From: a bacterium D16-50 | Lineage (GTDB): Bacteria > Bacillota > Clostridia > Lachnospirales > Lachnospiraceae | DNA length: 64,000 nt | Direction: 5' to 3' | Assembly (NCBI GenBank): GCA_003612485.1 | Contig: RAZA01000013.1 | Coordinates: forward strand, 50,795 to 114,794 | Shown: piece by piece, positions 26,358-34,999 of the stretch | Position numbering within the stretch: the stretch's first letter is position 1 | Layout of the letters: every line of letters starts with the position of its first letter | The notes under the pieces: model-generated | Told to the model about the DNA's origin: nothing | Seen by the model: the letters and a program-made list of their open reading frames with translations, nothing else | The model's database searches: none | Position numbers and translations under genes: made by a program

Positions 26358-27785
26358 ATGTCTAGGGCGGACGGAGAAAATGCGGGGACGAAGGAAGCGG
26401 CGGTGCGGCCCTTCGGACTCCGGGACAAGCTGGGCTATATGTTCGGGGACTTCGGAAACGATTTCAGCTTTATATTTGCCAGCAATTATCTGATGGTATT
26501 CTACACAAAGGTGCTGGGCCTGGGGGGCTTTGCGGTGGGGCTGCTCTTCATGGGCGCCAGACTGGTTGACGCCTTCACGGACGTTACCATGGGGCGGATC
26601 GTGGATCATGTCCGGCCTGGGTCAGACGGAAGATTCAGGCCCTGGATACGGCGGATGTGCATCCCGGTGGCGGTGTCCAGCAGCATCATGTATCTATATT
26701 TCGTGCGTGACTGGCCTTACCCGGTGAAAATGGCCTATGTGGTATTCACTTATCTGCTTTGGAGCAGCTTCTGCTACACGGCTATCAACATTCCCTACGG
26801 CTCCATGGCCTCGGTGATCAGTCCGGATGTGAAGGATAGGGCGTCTCTGTCCACATTCCGCAGCATCGGTGCGAGCCTTGCGGGGCTGGTCATAGGAGTG
26901 CTGGTTCCGCTGATCGTCTATGAGTCGGATATAGAAGGCAATCAGATCGTTCGTCCCGTGAATTTCACTGTGACGGCGGCGGTGTTCGGCGTGCTGTCAG
27001 TGGGCTGCTACGGGCTCTGCTATTTTCTGTGCAGGGAGCGTGTGTTCTTTCACAAAAAGAATGAGAAGAGGGAAGGGGTCTTTAGCATGCTTCGGGGTCT
27101 GGGGGGCAATAGGCCGCTGCTGGCGCTGGTATGCGCCGCGCTGGTTCTGCTGCTGGCCAGTCTGTTGAGCCAGACCATGAACAACTATCTTTTTCTGGAT
27201 TATTTCAAGAATTCCAAGGCACTGGTTGCGGTCAATATTGTAAGCATCGGCAGCGTGCTGATTCTGGCCCCCTTTATTTCCCGGCTGGTTCAAGGCTTCG
27301 GAAAGAAGGAGGCGGGGGCGCTGGGGATGCTGGGGGCGGGAGTGGTGTATCTGGCGTTGTTTTTCCTGCGGGTGAGAAGCATTCCCCTATTTATGGCACT
27401 GCTTTTTCTGGCTTCCATGGGAGTGGGGCTGTTCAATCTGGTGATCTGGGCGTTTATCACGGACATCATTGACTATCAGGAGATAGCAACGGGAAAAAGG
27501 GAGGACGGAACGGTCTACGCGGTCTATTCCTTTGCCAGAAAGGTAGGGCAGGCTCTGGCGGGGGGCGTAGGCGGCATCGTGCTCACTGCCATTGGATATA
27601 TCTCCGAAGCTCCGGGCCAGACCAAGGAGGTGGCGGAGAAGATCTATACGGTAGCCACATTGGTTCCGGGACTGTGTTATCTGGCGGTCTTTTTCATTCT
27701 TCAGTTCGCCTACCCTCTCACCAGAGGAGAGGTGGAGAAGAACACGGCGCTTCTGCGGGAAAAGCGCAAGGGTCAGCAGGAATGA
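26358..27785 (+). CDS. GPH family (glycoside-pentoside-hexuronide) cation symporter
   Basis: A 475-residue MFS-fold transporter with 12 helices, of the GPH family (MelB-like), which imports sugars or glycosides with Na+ or H+. Diagnostic pieces are KLGYMFGDFGNDFSF at the N-terminus, MGARLVDAFTDVTMGRIVDH, GRFRPWI and IIDYQEIATGKREDGTVYAVYSFARKVGQAL. The gene is followed after 33 bp by a GH2-like gene, a common transport/hydrolysis pairing. Confidence 0.93.
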   Translation: MSRADGENAGTKEAAVRPFGLRDKLGYMFGDFGNDFSFIFASNYLMVFYTKVLGLGGFAVGLLFMGARLVDAFTDVTMGRIVDHVRPGSDGRFRPWIRRMCIPVAVSSSIMYLYFVRDWPYPVKMAYVVFTYLLWSSFCYTAINIPYGSMASVISPDVKDRASLSTFRSIGASLAGLVIGVLVPLIVYESDIEGNQIVRPVNFTVTAAVFGVLSVGCYGLCYFLCRERVFFHKKNEKREGVFSMLRGLGGNRPLLALVCAALVLLLASLLSQTMNNYLFLDYFKNSKALVAVNIVSIGSVLILAPFISRLVQGFGKKEAGALGMLGAGVVYLALFFLRVRSIPLFMALLFLASMGVGLFNLVIWAFITDIIDYQEIATGKREDGTVYAVYSFARKVGQALAGGVGGIVLTAIGYISEAPGQTKEVAEKIYTVATLVPGLCYLAVFFILQFAYPLTRGEVEKNTALLREKRKGQQE

Positions 27786-27818
27786 GGACTTATGGAATGA
27801 TGTCCGGGAGGGAAGTCC

Positions 27819-28931
27819 ATGGAATTTGACAGAAGCGCTCCGGGTGCAGGAGCAGAGGCAAGCTGTAAGCTGGAGAACGGCAAGGCTTTTCTGGAATGGC
27901 GCTTTCATGTGAAAGGAGACCTTCTGCAGACGGAAATCCCGGGGGCACAGGCCCGGCGCTTTGGAGCCGGTGAGGGATATACCCAGTCTCCCCGGCCGGT
28001 AATCCGCCTTTCCCTTATGGCCGGGGAGGGAAACGTGGTGGCGGAGGGAATGCAGACCGTAGGTGAGGAGGAGCCTCTGAAGACGGTTCTGGTACAGCCC
28101 CGCCTCTGGCAGGGGCGCAGGGATCCTTTTTTATATGAAGTGGAGGCGACATTGACGGTTCAGGGGGCATGTCTGGACCGGATATACACGAAGCTGTGCC
28201 TGCGGGAGGTTCATGCGGGGGGAGCGGGCGAGATTCTGCTGAACGGCCAGCCTCTGGCGGTGAGGGCAGTGTCCTATTCTCTGCCGGAGGGCGGCTCTGA
28301 GACGGAACGCCGGAGGCAGGCGCTTTCGGACTTTCGGACGCTTTTGCAGCTGGGGGCCAACAGCATCTGTGTGGAGAGAAAGGACCAAGGGCCCTTTCTC
28401 TCCCGTCTCTGTGACCGTTTCGGCATTTTGATGTTTGAAAGGGGCGGTTTGGAAGGGCAGGATTTGCTTGTCTGTGCATGGGATGGAGCCGTGGAAATAA
28501 GCTGGGGGGAGGAAGGCCAGAGGGAAAGGGTGCCTGCCTATCGGGGCGATTCTGACGCCTTCTTTTTGGCCCATAGGAAATGCCCCACTGCGCTTTATTA
28601 CAAATACAAGGCAAGGTGGAGTGAAGAGCCGTTTGTGTATCTGGCGCCGGAGAGTGTCAGAAGGCTCAGGAGCGGCAATTATACCGTGACCTGCTACAGC
28701 AGCTGCGGCAGAGTGGCGCTGTATACGGACGGGGAGCTCTTTGAGTTCCGGAAGGGGGACGGGGAGTTTGTGTTTCAGGAGGTTCCGGCCAGGACCCCCT
28801 GCATCATGCTGTCTGCGGAAGGGGACGGCTGCAGCGGGGCGCTGTCCGTCCACAAAAGCTTTGTGAAGTCTATGGACCGGGATGAAGGCAAAATGGCTTC
28901 AGATCTTGACAAATATGCTTTCCCATGTTGA
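27819..28931 (+). CDS. GH2-like protein lacking the catalytic core
   Basis: A 370-residue protein built from pieces of a glycoside hydrolase family 2 enzyme. Residues 80-140 match the Ig-like domain (PRLWQGRRDPFLYEVEATL). Residues 145-210 match the link and first strand of the TIM barrel (EILLNGQPLAVRAV; FGILMFERGG). Residues about 243-275 match the region after the active site (FFLAHRKCPTALYYKYKARWSEEPF), and the end matches a DUF4982-like beta domain. Only about 35 residues lie where the catalytic barrel, roughly 200 residues with both catalytic glutamates, should be. The frame is intact and the ends are clean, so it may be a retained non-catalytic sugar-binding protein or a recent decay product. 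Confidence 0.65.
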   Translation: MEFDRSAPGAGAEASCKLENGKAFLEWRFHVKGDLLQTEIPGAQARRFGAGEGYTQSPRPVIRLSLMAGEGNVVAEGMQTVGEEEPLKTVLVQPRLWQGRRDPFLYEVEATLTVQGACLDRIYTKLCLREVHAGGAGEILLNGQPLAVRAVSYSLPEGGSETERRRQALSDFRTLLQLGANSICVERKDQGPFLSRLCDRFGILMFERGGLEGQDLLVCAWDGAVEISWGEEGQRERVPAYRGDSDAFFLAHRKCPTALYYKYKARWSEEPFVYLAPESVRRLRSGNYTVTCYSSCGRVALYTDGELFEFRKGDGEFVFQEVPARTPCIMLSAEGDGCSGALSVHKSFVKSMDRDEGKMASDLDKYAFPC

Positions 28932-28956
28932 CATCGGGCCGTATTTCGAGTACCAT
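28928..28956 (+). promoter_or_regulatory. Promoter upstream of the polyamine region
   Basis: TTGACA (28928-28933), a 17-bp spacer and TACCAT (28951-28956). Transcription would begin near 28963, giving a GC-rich leader of about 115 nt before the 114-residue gene. Confidence 0.6.
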
Positions 28957-29078
28957 TTATACATGGGCTGCGGCGAGCTACGGAAGAAAGGGGGCGTTGC
29001 GCGTTCCTGCGGCCTGCAGCCGGATCGCGTCGGCTCTTTGACGGCTGTTCCTTAAGGGGGCATGCCGGGAGGAGACTC

Positions 29079-29423
29079 ATGATACTTAATACTTCAAAGA
29101 TAAAGCTCCCCGGCCTATGGGATGAAATACGGGCATACGAGGGGAAAAAATTTCTCACCAAAAAGGGCCTTCCCTTCACGTACAGCATCAAGGGGGGAGA
29201 GCTGTTCACGGATAGGAGGGAACGCTCCATCACCAGAAGCACCTTTGAGAAGGCGTATGAAAAGCTGCGTCTGGATCAGGAGGGGGAGGCTGCCGTGAAA
29301 AGGATCGTAGGGCCCAAGACGCTGAACGTATATGGAGCGCCATACGTATGGGCTGTCTTTGTCGGCATCGGACTCATAGAGGAGCCTCTGTACATACAGC
29401 AGGAGATGGAGGAGATGCTTTAG
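29079..29423 (+). CDS. Uncharacterised 114-residue protein
   Basis: A soluble protein with no family I recognise. It starts with LNTSKIKLPGLWDEI, continues with a basic region (GKKFLTKKGLPFTYSIKGGELF), a helix (TRSTFEKAYEKLRLDQ) and a compact hydrophobic end (NVYGAPYVWAVFVGIGLI). GGAGGAGA lies just before its ATG. It stands alone between its own promoter and a terminator-like hairpin, directly upstream of speD. It could be a small DNA-binding or metabolic accessory protein; nothing in the sequence decides. Confidence 0.65.
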   Translation: MILNTSKIKLPGLWDEIRAYEGKKFLTKKGLPFTYSIKGGELFTDRRERSITRSTFEKAYEKLRLDQEGEAAVKRIVGPKTLNVYGAPYVWAVFVGIGLIEEPLYIQQEMEEML

Positions 29424-29511
29424 GGAGCAACTTTGCTATAAACCAGTGAGATTGCTTGGGTGCGGCGGGGCATCCATGGCAGTTGTAAGGGAAGGGATCT
29501 GGAGAATTTGC

Positions 29512-29545
29512 AAGGCAAGTGACGAAAAGTGGCGCTTGTCTTTTT
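29512..29545 (+). terminator. Terminator or attenuator before speD
   Basis: AAGGCAAGTG (29512-29521) pairs with CGCTTGTCTT (29533-29542), with two G-U pairs and an 11-nt loop, followed by a T-run to 29545. It lies 100 nt before speD. Confidence 0.5.
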
Positions 29546-29644
29546 GGCATCCGCAAAATATTTTTTGCTTTGCCATTGCCGGCGGCCTCGCAGTCGCTTT
29601 TAAATACAATATCAGATAGCTGTTTTGCCCAGGGAGGTATGAAC

Positions 29645-30403
29645 ATGAGCGAAAAATTTGCATTGTACGGTTTTAATAATCTGACAAAGTCTCTGAGCTT
29701 CAATATCTATGATGTATGCTATGCAAAATCTCAGCGGGAACAGAAGGATTATATCGCCTATATCGATAGGCAGTACAATTCCGAACGTCTCACCAAGCTT
29801 CTGGTGGACGTGACCAACATGATCGGGGCCAGAGTGCTGAACATTTCCAGTCAGGACTATGAGCCGCAGGGCAGTTCTGTGACCATTCTCATCGCGGACG
29901 ACAGCAAGATTCCGGTGGGGGACACCACGGTGGCCCATCTGGACAAGAGCCACATCACCGTCCACACCTATCCGGAATACCATCCCGACACTTGTCTGGC
30001 CACCTTCCGGGTGGACATCGATGTGGCCACCTGCGGGGAGATCACGCCGCTGTCCACGCTGGATTATCTGATAGGATCCTTTGATTCGGATATCATTACC
30101 ATGGATTATAGGGTGAGGGGCTTCACCAGAGACGTGAGCGGCCAGAAGCTGTTTATGGATCACCGCATCACCTCCATTCAGGATTTTATCGACAAGGCGA
30201 CCCTGCGAAGATACGATACGGTGGACATCAATGTGTACGAGGCCAACATTTTCCACACCAAGATGCTCATAAAGGAGATCGATCTGCAGAACTATCTTTT
30301 CAACAGCGATGTGTATGAGCTGCCGCCGAAGCTGCGGCTGGAGATCATGGACAACCTCCGCAGGGAAATGATAGAGATCTACAGCGGAAGAAATATATAC
30401 TAA
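29645..30403 (+). CDS. speD: S-adenosylmethionine decarboxylase proenzyme
   Basis: A 252-residue pyruvoyl enzyme that decarboxylates S-adenosylmethionine to give the aminopropyl donor for spermidine. It is of the long E. coli-like SpeD class. The self-cleavage site is in [14 protein letters not shown], with S102 becoming the pyruvoyl group. Conserved [18 protein letters not shown] follows. The start is the ATG at 29645, 7 nt after GGAGG; the ATG at 29639 is only 1 nt from it. First gene of a polyamine set with a decarboxylase, SpeE and a saccharopine-dehydrogenase-like enzyme. Confidence 0.95.
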   Translation: MSEKFALYGFNNLTKSLSFNIYDVCYAKSQREQKDYIAYIDRQYNSERLTKLLVDVTNMIGARVLNISSQDYEPQGSSVTILIADDSKIPVGDTTVAHLDKSHITVHTYPEYHPDTCLATFRVDIDVATCGEITPLSTLDYLIGSFDSDIITMDYRVRGFTRDVSGQKLFMDHRITSIQDFIDKATLRRYDTVDINVYEANIFHTKMLIKEIDLQNYLFNSDVYELPPKLRLEIMDNLRREMIEIYSGRNIY

Positions 30404-30551
30404 GTTGGAGGATCCAAAAACCCCTTCCCTGAACTTTGGTGAAAGGGTGCTGAAGGGATGGATCCGGAACTGGAAACAGCAGAAATCCCGAAAGCACCCG
30501 GAAGGGTTTTCGGAGAACGAACTAGGATGCGGAACTGGAATAGGAACAAAT

Positions 30552-32018
30552 ATGAAAATAGGACGTTATGATCAGGCAAGAGCGCCGATCTTTCAGGCGC
30601 TGGAGGAATTTCGTCAGGCGCGGGTAGTCCCCTTCGACGTGCCGGGGCACAAGCGGGGGAGGGGCAACCCGGAGCTGGCGGCGCTGCTGGGGCAGCAGTG
30701 CGTGGGAATAGATGTGAATTCCATGAAGCCGCTGGACAATCTCTGTCATCCCGTGTCGGTGATCCGGGAGGCCGAGGAGCTGGCGGCGGAAGCCTTCGGA
30801 GCGGCCTATGCTTTTCTGATGGTGGGCGGCACCACATCCTCGGTGCAGAGCATGGTGCTGAGTGTCTGCAAGAAGGGGGACAAGGTGATTCTGCCCCGGA
30901 ACGTGCATAGAAGCGTGATCAATGCGCTGGTGCTCAACGGGGCCACTCCCATCTACGTGAATCCCGACATGGATAGGGAGCTGGGCATCGCTCTGGGCAT
31001 GAAGGTACCTCAGGTGGAGAAGACCATTCTGGAGCATCCTGACGCAGTTGCCGTGCTGGTGAACAACCCCACCTATTACGGAATCTGTTCCGACTTAAAG
31101 AGTATTGTGAAGCTGGCTCATGCTCACGGTATGAAGGTTCTGGCGGACGAGGCCCACGGGACGCATTTTTATTTCGGGGCGGACATGCCTGTGTCGGCCA
31201 TGGCAGCGGGGGCGGACATGGCGGCGGTGAGCATGCATAAGTCGGGGGGGAGCCTTACCCAGAGCTCTTTTCTGCTTATGGGGCCCTCTATGAATCCGGG
31301 TTATGTGAGACAGATCATCAATCTGACCCAGACCACCAGCGCCTCCTATCTCCTGCTGGCCAGTCTGGACATTTCCCGCAGAAATCTGGCGCTCAGAGGA
31401 CGGTCGGAGTTTGCCAAGGTGACGGCTCTGGCGGAGTATGCGAGAGGGGAAATCAACCAGATCGGCGGATATTATGCCTATACGTCGGAGCTGATCAACG
31501 GGGACAGCATCTTTGACTTCGACAAGACGAAGCTTACCGTCAACACTCTGGGCATAGGGCTTGCGGGGATCGAGGTTTATGACCTGCTCCGGGACGAGTA
31601 CGACATTCAGATGGAGCTGGGGGACATCGCCAATGTGCTGGCGTATATTTCTATAGGCGATAGGGAGCGGGACATGGAACGGCTGCTGGGGGCGCTGGTG
31701 GAGATCCGGCGCAAATACGGCCGGGACAATACGGGAATGTACACTCAGGAATATATCGAGCCCAAGGTGGCGGTGTCCCCCCAGAATGCCTTCTATGCGG
31801 AAAAGGAGTCCCTGCCTCTCATGGAGACAAAAGGGCGGGTGTGCAGCGAATTCGTGATGTGCTATCCTCCGGGAATCCCCATTCTGGCGCCGGGGGAGGA
31901 GATCACGCCCCAGATACTGGAATATATCGTCTACGCGAAAGAAAAGGGCTGCTCCATGACGGGGCCGGAGGATCCGGGCATAGACCGTCTCAATGTGCTG
32001 AAGGAGGAGTGGGTATAG
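30552..32018 (+). CDS. Arginine/lysine/ornithine decarboxylase (fold type I, SpeA-like)
   Basis: A 488-residue PLP decarboxylase of the Orn/Lys/Arg major domain family, of the short type without the N-terminal wing domain, as in Bacillus SpeA. It begins with VPFDVPGHKRGRG; the PLP-binding Lys is K230 in SMHKSGGSLTQSS, preceded by VLADEAHGTHFYFG. It makes agmatine, putrescine or cadaverine from the amino acid; substrate choice cannot be read from the sequence. No agmatinase or agmatine deiminase is nearby, which slightly favours ornithine or lysine unless those genes are elsewhere. The ATG at 30552 has AGGAA upstream. Confidence 0.9.
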   Translation: MKIGRYDQARAPIFQALEEFRQARVVPFDVPGHKRGRGNPELAALLGQQCVGIDVNSMKPLDNLCHPVSVIREAEELAAEAFGAAYAFLMVGGTTSSVQSMVLSVCKKGDKVILPRNVHRSVINALVLNGATPIYVNPDMDRELGIALGMKVPQVEKTILEHPDAVAVLVNNPTYYGICSDLKSIVKLAHAHGMKVLADEAHGTHFYFGADMPVSAMAAGADMAAVSMHKSGGSLTQSSFLLMGPSMNPGYVRQIINLTQTTSASYLLLASLDISRRNLALRGRSEFAKVTALAEYARGEINQIGGYYAYTSELINGDSIFDFDKTKLTVNTLGIGLAGIEVYDLLRDEYDIQMELGDIANVLAYISIGDRERDMERLLGALVEIRRKYGRDNTGMYTQEYIEPKVAVSPQNAFYAEKESLPLMETKGRVCSEFVMCYPPGIPILAPGEEITPQILEYIVYAKEKGCSMTGPEDPGIDRLNVLKEEWV

Positions 32019-32107
32019 TTTTTTGAAGGGGCGCGGGTTAGACGCGCAGGGTGAGAAGGTACAATGCGTCCGAAGGCGGATGTAATACTGGAATAGGAGG
32101 TGCAGGT

Positions 32108-32965
32108 ATGGAATTATGGTTTTCGGAGCCCCATACGCCGGATGTGAAGCTTTCTATCCGGGTGGAGAGGCAGATTTATGGCGGAGAGAGCGACTTTCAG
32201 AGGATCGATGTGTTTGAGTCGCCGGAGCTGGGACGTTTCTTGGTGCTGGACGGCTTCGTGATGCTGACGGAGAGAGACGAGTTTATTTACCATGAAATGA
32301 TAGTCCATGTTCCCATGGCGGTACACCCGGATGTGCGCAGTGTTCTGGTCATCGGAGCAGGAGACGGAGGAGTGGTCAGAGAGCTGGCCAAGTATCCGGA
32401 GATAGAGCGGATTGATCTGGCGGAGATCGACGAGCAGGTGGTGGGGGTGTGCAGGGAATATCTGCCCCGTGTATCCTGCAGCATGAATGACGAAAGGCTT
32501 CACATCTATTACGAGGACGGATTGAAATTCGTGCGGCGCAAGGAAAACGAATACGATCTGATCATTGTAGACTCTACGGACCCCTTCGGGCCGGGGGAGG
32601 GGCTGTTCACCAAGGAATTCTATGGAAGCTGCTACAAGGCCCTTAAGGAGGAGGGGATCATGGTGAACCAGCATGAGAGCCCTTTTTATGAGGCGGACGC
32701 CATGGCCTGTATGCGGGCCCATAGGCGTATCGTGGAGAACTTTCCCATAAGCAGGGTGTATCAGGCCCATATTCCGACCTATCCTTCGGGACATTGGCTC
32801 TTTGGCTTTGCCTCCAAGAGATATCATCCGGTGCATGATCTGGACGGGGAAAGGTGGCTGGAGAGAGGGCTGGATACGAGGTACTATACCCCCCGACTCC
32901 ATCAGGGAGCCTTCTGCCTGCCCGCTTATGTGGAGAAGCTGCTGCGGAAGGTGGAGATCCGCTGA
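32108..32965 (+). CDS. speE: Polyamine aminopropyltransferase (spermidine synthase)
   Basis: A 285-residue Rossmann-fold transferase that moves the aminopropyl group from decarboxylated SAM to putrescine. Signature pieces are LVLDGFVMLTERDEFIYHEM, VLVIGAGDGGVVREL, DLAEIDEQVV and the catalytic region LIIVDSTDPFGPGEGLF. The C-terminal PTYPSGHWLFGFAS is typical of the family. The ATG at 32108 has AGGAGG about 8 nt upstream. It works with SpeD and the decarboxylase encoded just before. Confidence 0.95.
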   Translation: MELWFSEPHTPDVKLSIRVERQIYGGESDFQRIDVFESPELGRFLVLDGFVMLTERDEFIYHEMIVHVPMAVHPDVRSVLVIGAGDGGVVRELAKYPEIERIDLAEIDEQVVGVCREYLPRVSCSMNDERLHIYYEDGLKFVRRKENEYDLIIVDSTDPFGPGEGLFTKEFYGSCYKALKEEGIMVNQHESPFYEADAMACMRAHRRIVENFPISRVYQAHIPTYPSGHWLFGFASKRYHPVHDLDGERWLERGLDTRYYTPRLHQGAFCLPAYVEKLLRKVEIR

Positions 32966-33040
32966 GGGATGCGGCATGGTTCATGCAGCGGAAGACAATA
33001 ACGAAAAAGATCTTTAAAAGATAAGCTAGGGAGGCGGAAA

Positions 33041-34300
33041 ATGTCTAAAATATTGATTATAGGCTGCGGGGGCGTGGCGTCCGTGGCCATTCAGAAATGC
33101 GCAAAGAAGGCGGATGTGTTCTCGGAGATCTGCATTGCCAGCCGCACGGTGAGTAAATGCGATGAACTGAAGGCGAAGCTGGAGGGAACTACCGGGGCAA
33201 AAATCACCACGGCGCAGGTGGATGCGGACAATGTGGAGGAGCTGAAGGCGCTGATTGGCAGGGAGGCCCCCAAGGCGGTGCTGAACTTGGCGCTGCCCTA
33301 TCAGGATCTGACCATCATGGATGCCTGCCTTGCCTGCGGGGTGGATTACATCGACACGGCAAATTACGAGGCGGAGGACACGGAGGATCCCAAGTGGCGT
33401 GCCATATATGAGAAGCGCTGCAGGGAGGAGGGCTTCACGGCCTATTTTGATTATTCCTGGCAATGGGCCTATAGGGAGCGTTTTGAGAAGGCCGGCATCA
33501 CGGCCCTTCTGGGCAGCGGCTTTGACCCCGGAGTCACCAGTGTTTTTTCGGCCTATGCCCTGAAGCACTACTTTGACGAAATTCACTACATTGATATCAT
33601 GGACTGCAACGGGGGCGACCATGGCTATCCCTTTGCCACCAATTTCAATCCTGAGATCAATTTGAGGGAGGTGTCCGCCAATGGCTCCTACTGGGAGAAC
33701 GGCCATTGGGTGGAGACCGAGCCCATGGAGATCAAGCGGGAGTACGACTTCGCGCAGGTGGGCAGGAAGGACATGTATCTGCTGCACCATGAGGAGATCG
33801 AGTCTCTGGCCAAGAACATCCCCGGCGTAAAGAGAATCCGGTTCTTCATGACCTTCGGACAGAGCTATCTGACTCATATGAAATGTCTGGAGAACGTGGG
33901 GATGCTGCGGACGGATCCTGTGATGTTCCAAGGCAGGGAGATCGTGCCCATCCAGTTTTTGAAGGCGCTTTTGCCGGATCCGGCGTCCCTTGGTCCCCGC
34001 ACCGTGGGCAAGACCAATATCGGCTGCATCTTTACGGGAGTGAAGGACGGGAAGGAGAAGAGCATCTATATTTACAATGTCTGCGACCATCAGGAATGTT
34101 ATCGGGAGCTGGGCTCTCAGGCCATCTCCTACACCACCGGCGTTCCGGCCATGATCGGGGCCATGCTGGTGATGAACGGAACATGGAAGAGGCCGGGGGT
34201 GTTCAATGTGGAGGAGTTTGATCCGGATCCCTTCATGGAGGCCCTCAGCCAGTACGGGCTGCCGTGGGTGGTGGAGGAGAACCCGGTGCGGGTGGAGTAG
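33041..34300 (+). CDS. Saccharopine dehydrogenase family, carboxynorspermidine synthase-like
   Basis: A 419-residue oxidoreductase with an N-terminal Rossmann motif (ILIIGCGGVASVAIQKC) and a long substrate domain (ALLGSGFDPGVTSVFSAYALKHYFDEI, DIMDCNGGDHGYPFATNFNPEIN). The match in memory is to carboxy(nor)spermidine dehydrogenase, which condenses aspartate semialdehyde with a diamine and reduces it with NADPH. The partner decarboxylase (NspC/CASDC) is not in the window; a terminator follows directly. It is the last gene of the polyamine set. Confidence 0.85.
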   Translation: MSKILIIGCGGVASVAIQKCAKKADVFSEICIASRTVSKCDELKAKLEGTTGAKITTAQVDADNVEELKALIGREAPKAVLNLALPYQDLTIMDACLACGVDYIDTANYEAEDTEDPKWRAIYEKRCREEGFTAYFDYSWQWAYRERFEKAGITALLGSGFDPGVTSVFSAYALKHYFDEIHYIDIMDCNGGDHGYPFATNFNPEINLREVSANGSYWENGHWVETEPMEIKREYDFAQVGRKDMYLLHHEEIESLAKNIPGVKRIRFFMTFGQSYLTHMKCLENVGMLRTDPVMFQGREIVPIQFLKALLPDPASLGPRTVGKTNIGCIFTGVKDGKEKSIYIYNVCDHQECYRELGSQAISYTTGVPAMIGAMLVMNGTWKRPGVFNVEEFDPDPFMEALSQYGLPWVVEENPVRVE

Positions 34301-34316
34301 CGTCAGGATTTTGAAG

Positions 34317-34365
34317 AAGGCGCAGTAAGACGGGGCAGGGGAGCTCCGGCTTGCTGCGCCTTTTT
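34317..34365 (+). terminator. Rho-independent terminator of the polyamine operon
   Basis: AAGGCGCAG (34317-34325) pairs perfectly with CTGCGCCTT (34354-34362), with extra AAG/CTT pairing inside, and ends in a T-run. Confidence 0.9.
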
Positions 34366-34368
34366 GGC

Positions 34369-34722
34369 TTAATTTCTTTTTGAGTTCTCATGGATCTCGT
34401 GTAAGGTCAAGATACGCTCTTCGATCCTGATTTTATCTTCGGAGGGCAAGGCCTGATATAATTTCCAAAAGTAAAATTCTTTTTCCGATGGCATAACATG
34501 GCTGCCTATGGCATTGCAGTTGTCCGTCATACCGAGCAGGTAATCGGCGCTTGTGTGCAATAGGCCGCATAGACTTGTGATGATGGTTCCTTTTGGATCA
34601 TAAATATTATTTTCATAACGAGACAAGCTTGCCGCCGTGATTCCTAACTGTTCGGCAAGCTCTTTCTGGCTGATATCCAGCTTTTCCCGTAAAAAGACAA
34701 TTCTTTCGCCTATTGTGTCCAC
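34369..34722 (-). CDS. Cro/C1-type (XRE) transcriptional regulator
   Basis: A 117-residue protein with an N-terminal helix-turn-helix (LREKLDISQKELAEQLGITAASLSRYENN) followed by LCGLLHTSADYLLGM, the usual XRE extension, and a helical dimerisation tail. It diverges from the Tad pilus genes across a 277-bp AT-rich region with a duplicated promoter element, so it is the prime candidate for a local repressor or activator of the pilus operon. Confidence 0.9.
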   Translation of the reverse strand: MDTIGERIVFLREKLDISQKELAEQLGITAASLSRYENNIYDPKGTIITSLCGLLHTSADYLLGMTDNCNAIGSHVMPSEKEFYFWKLYQALPSEDKIRIEERILTLHEIHENSKRN

Positions 34723-34835
34723 ATTATGCCCTCACAGTGATGTGCGAATATAGCAGCGAGTCTTCTTGTGACGAAAGTATTTCGTACACAGAAGGACTTT
34801 ACCCATTATCATATAACAGAACAGAAATGCTGACA

Positions 34836-34894
34836 TTTAAATTGCTAAAATTATAATTTATTATGTTGAAATTGCTAAAATTATATGTTAATAT
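34836..34894 (+). promoter_or_regulatory. Tandem duplicated promoter/operator of the Tad pilus operon
   Basis: A 17-bp sequence AAATTGCTAAAATTATA is repeated at 34839-34855 and 34869-34885. Each copy sits inside a promoter-like element with 17-bp spacing: TTTAAA (34836-34841) with TATTAT (34859-34864), and TTGAAA (34866-34871) with TAATAT (34889-34894). The copies are 30 bp apart, close to three helix turns, which suits cooperative binding by a dimeric regulator such as the XRE protein encoded next to it. Confidence 0.65.
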
Positions 34895-34999
34895 GAAGAA
34901 AAACGGCGATTCATTCGACTCGATTACAAAATAGCAACAATAAAGGATGTCAGAAAGCATGGATGAGAACGTCGAACTTAAAAGAAAATGGAGAAAAAT

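Noticed and set aside
33026..34090. 354-residue minus-strand frame over the carboxynorspermidine-synthase-like gene
   Set aside because: No recognisable domain, and the plus strand has a Rossmann motif and operon context.
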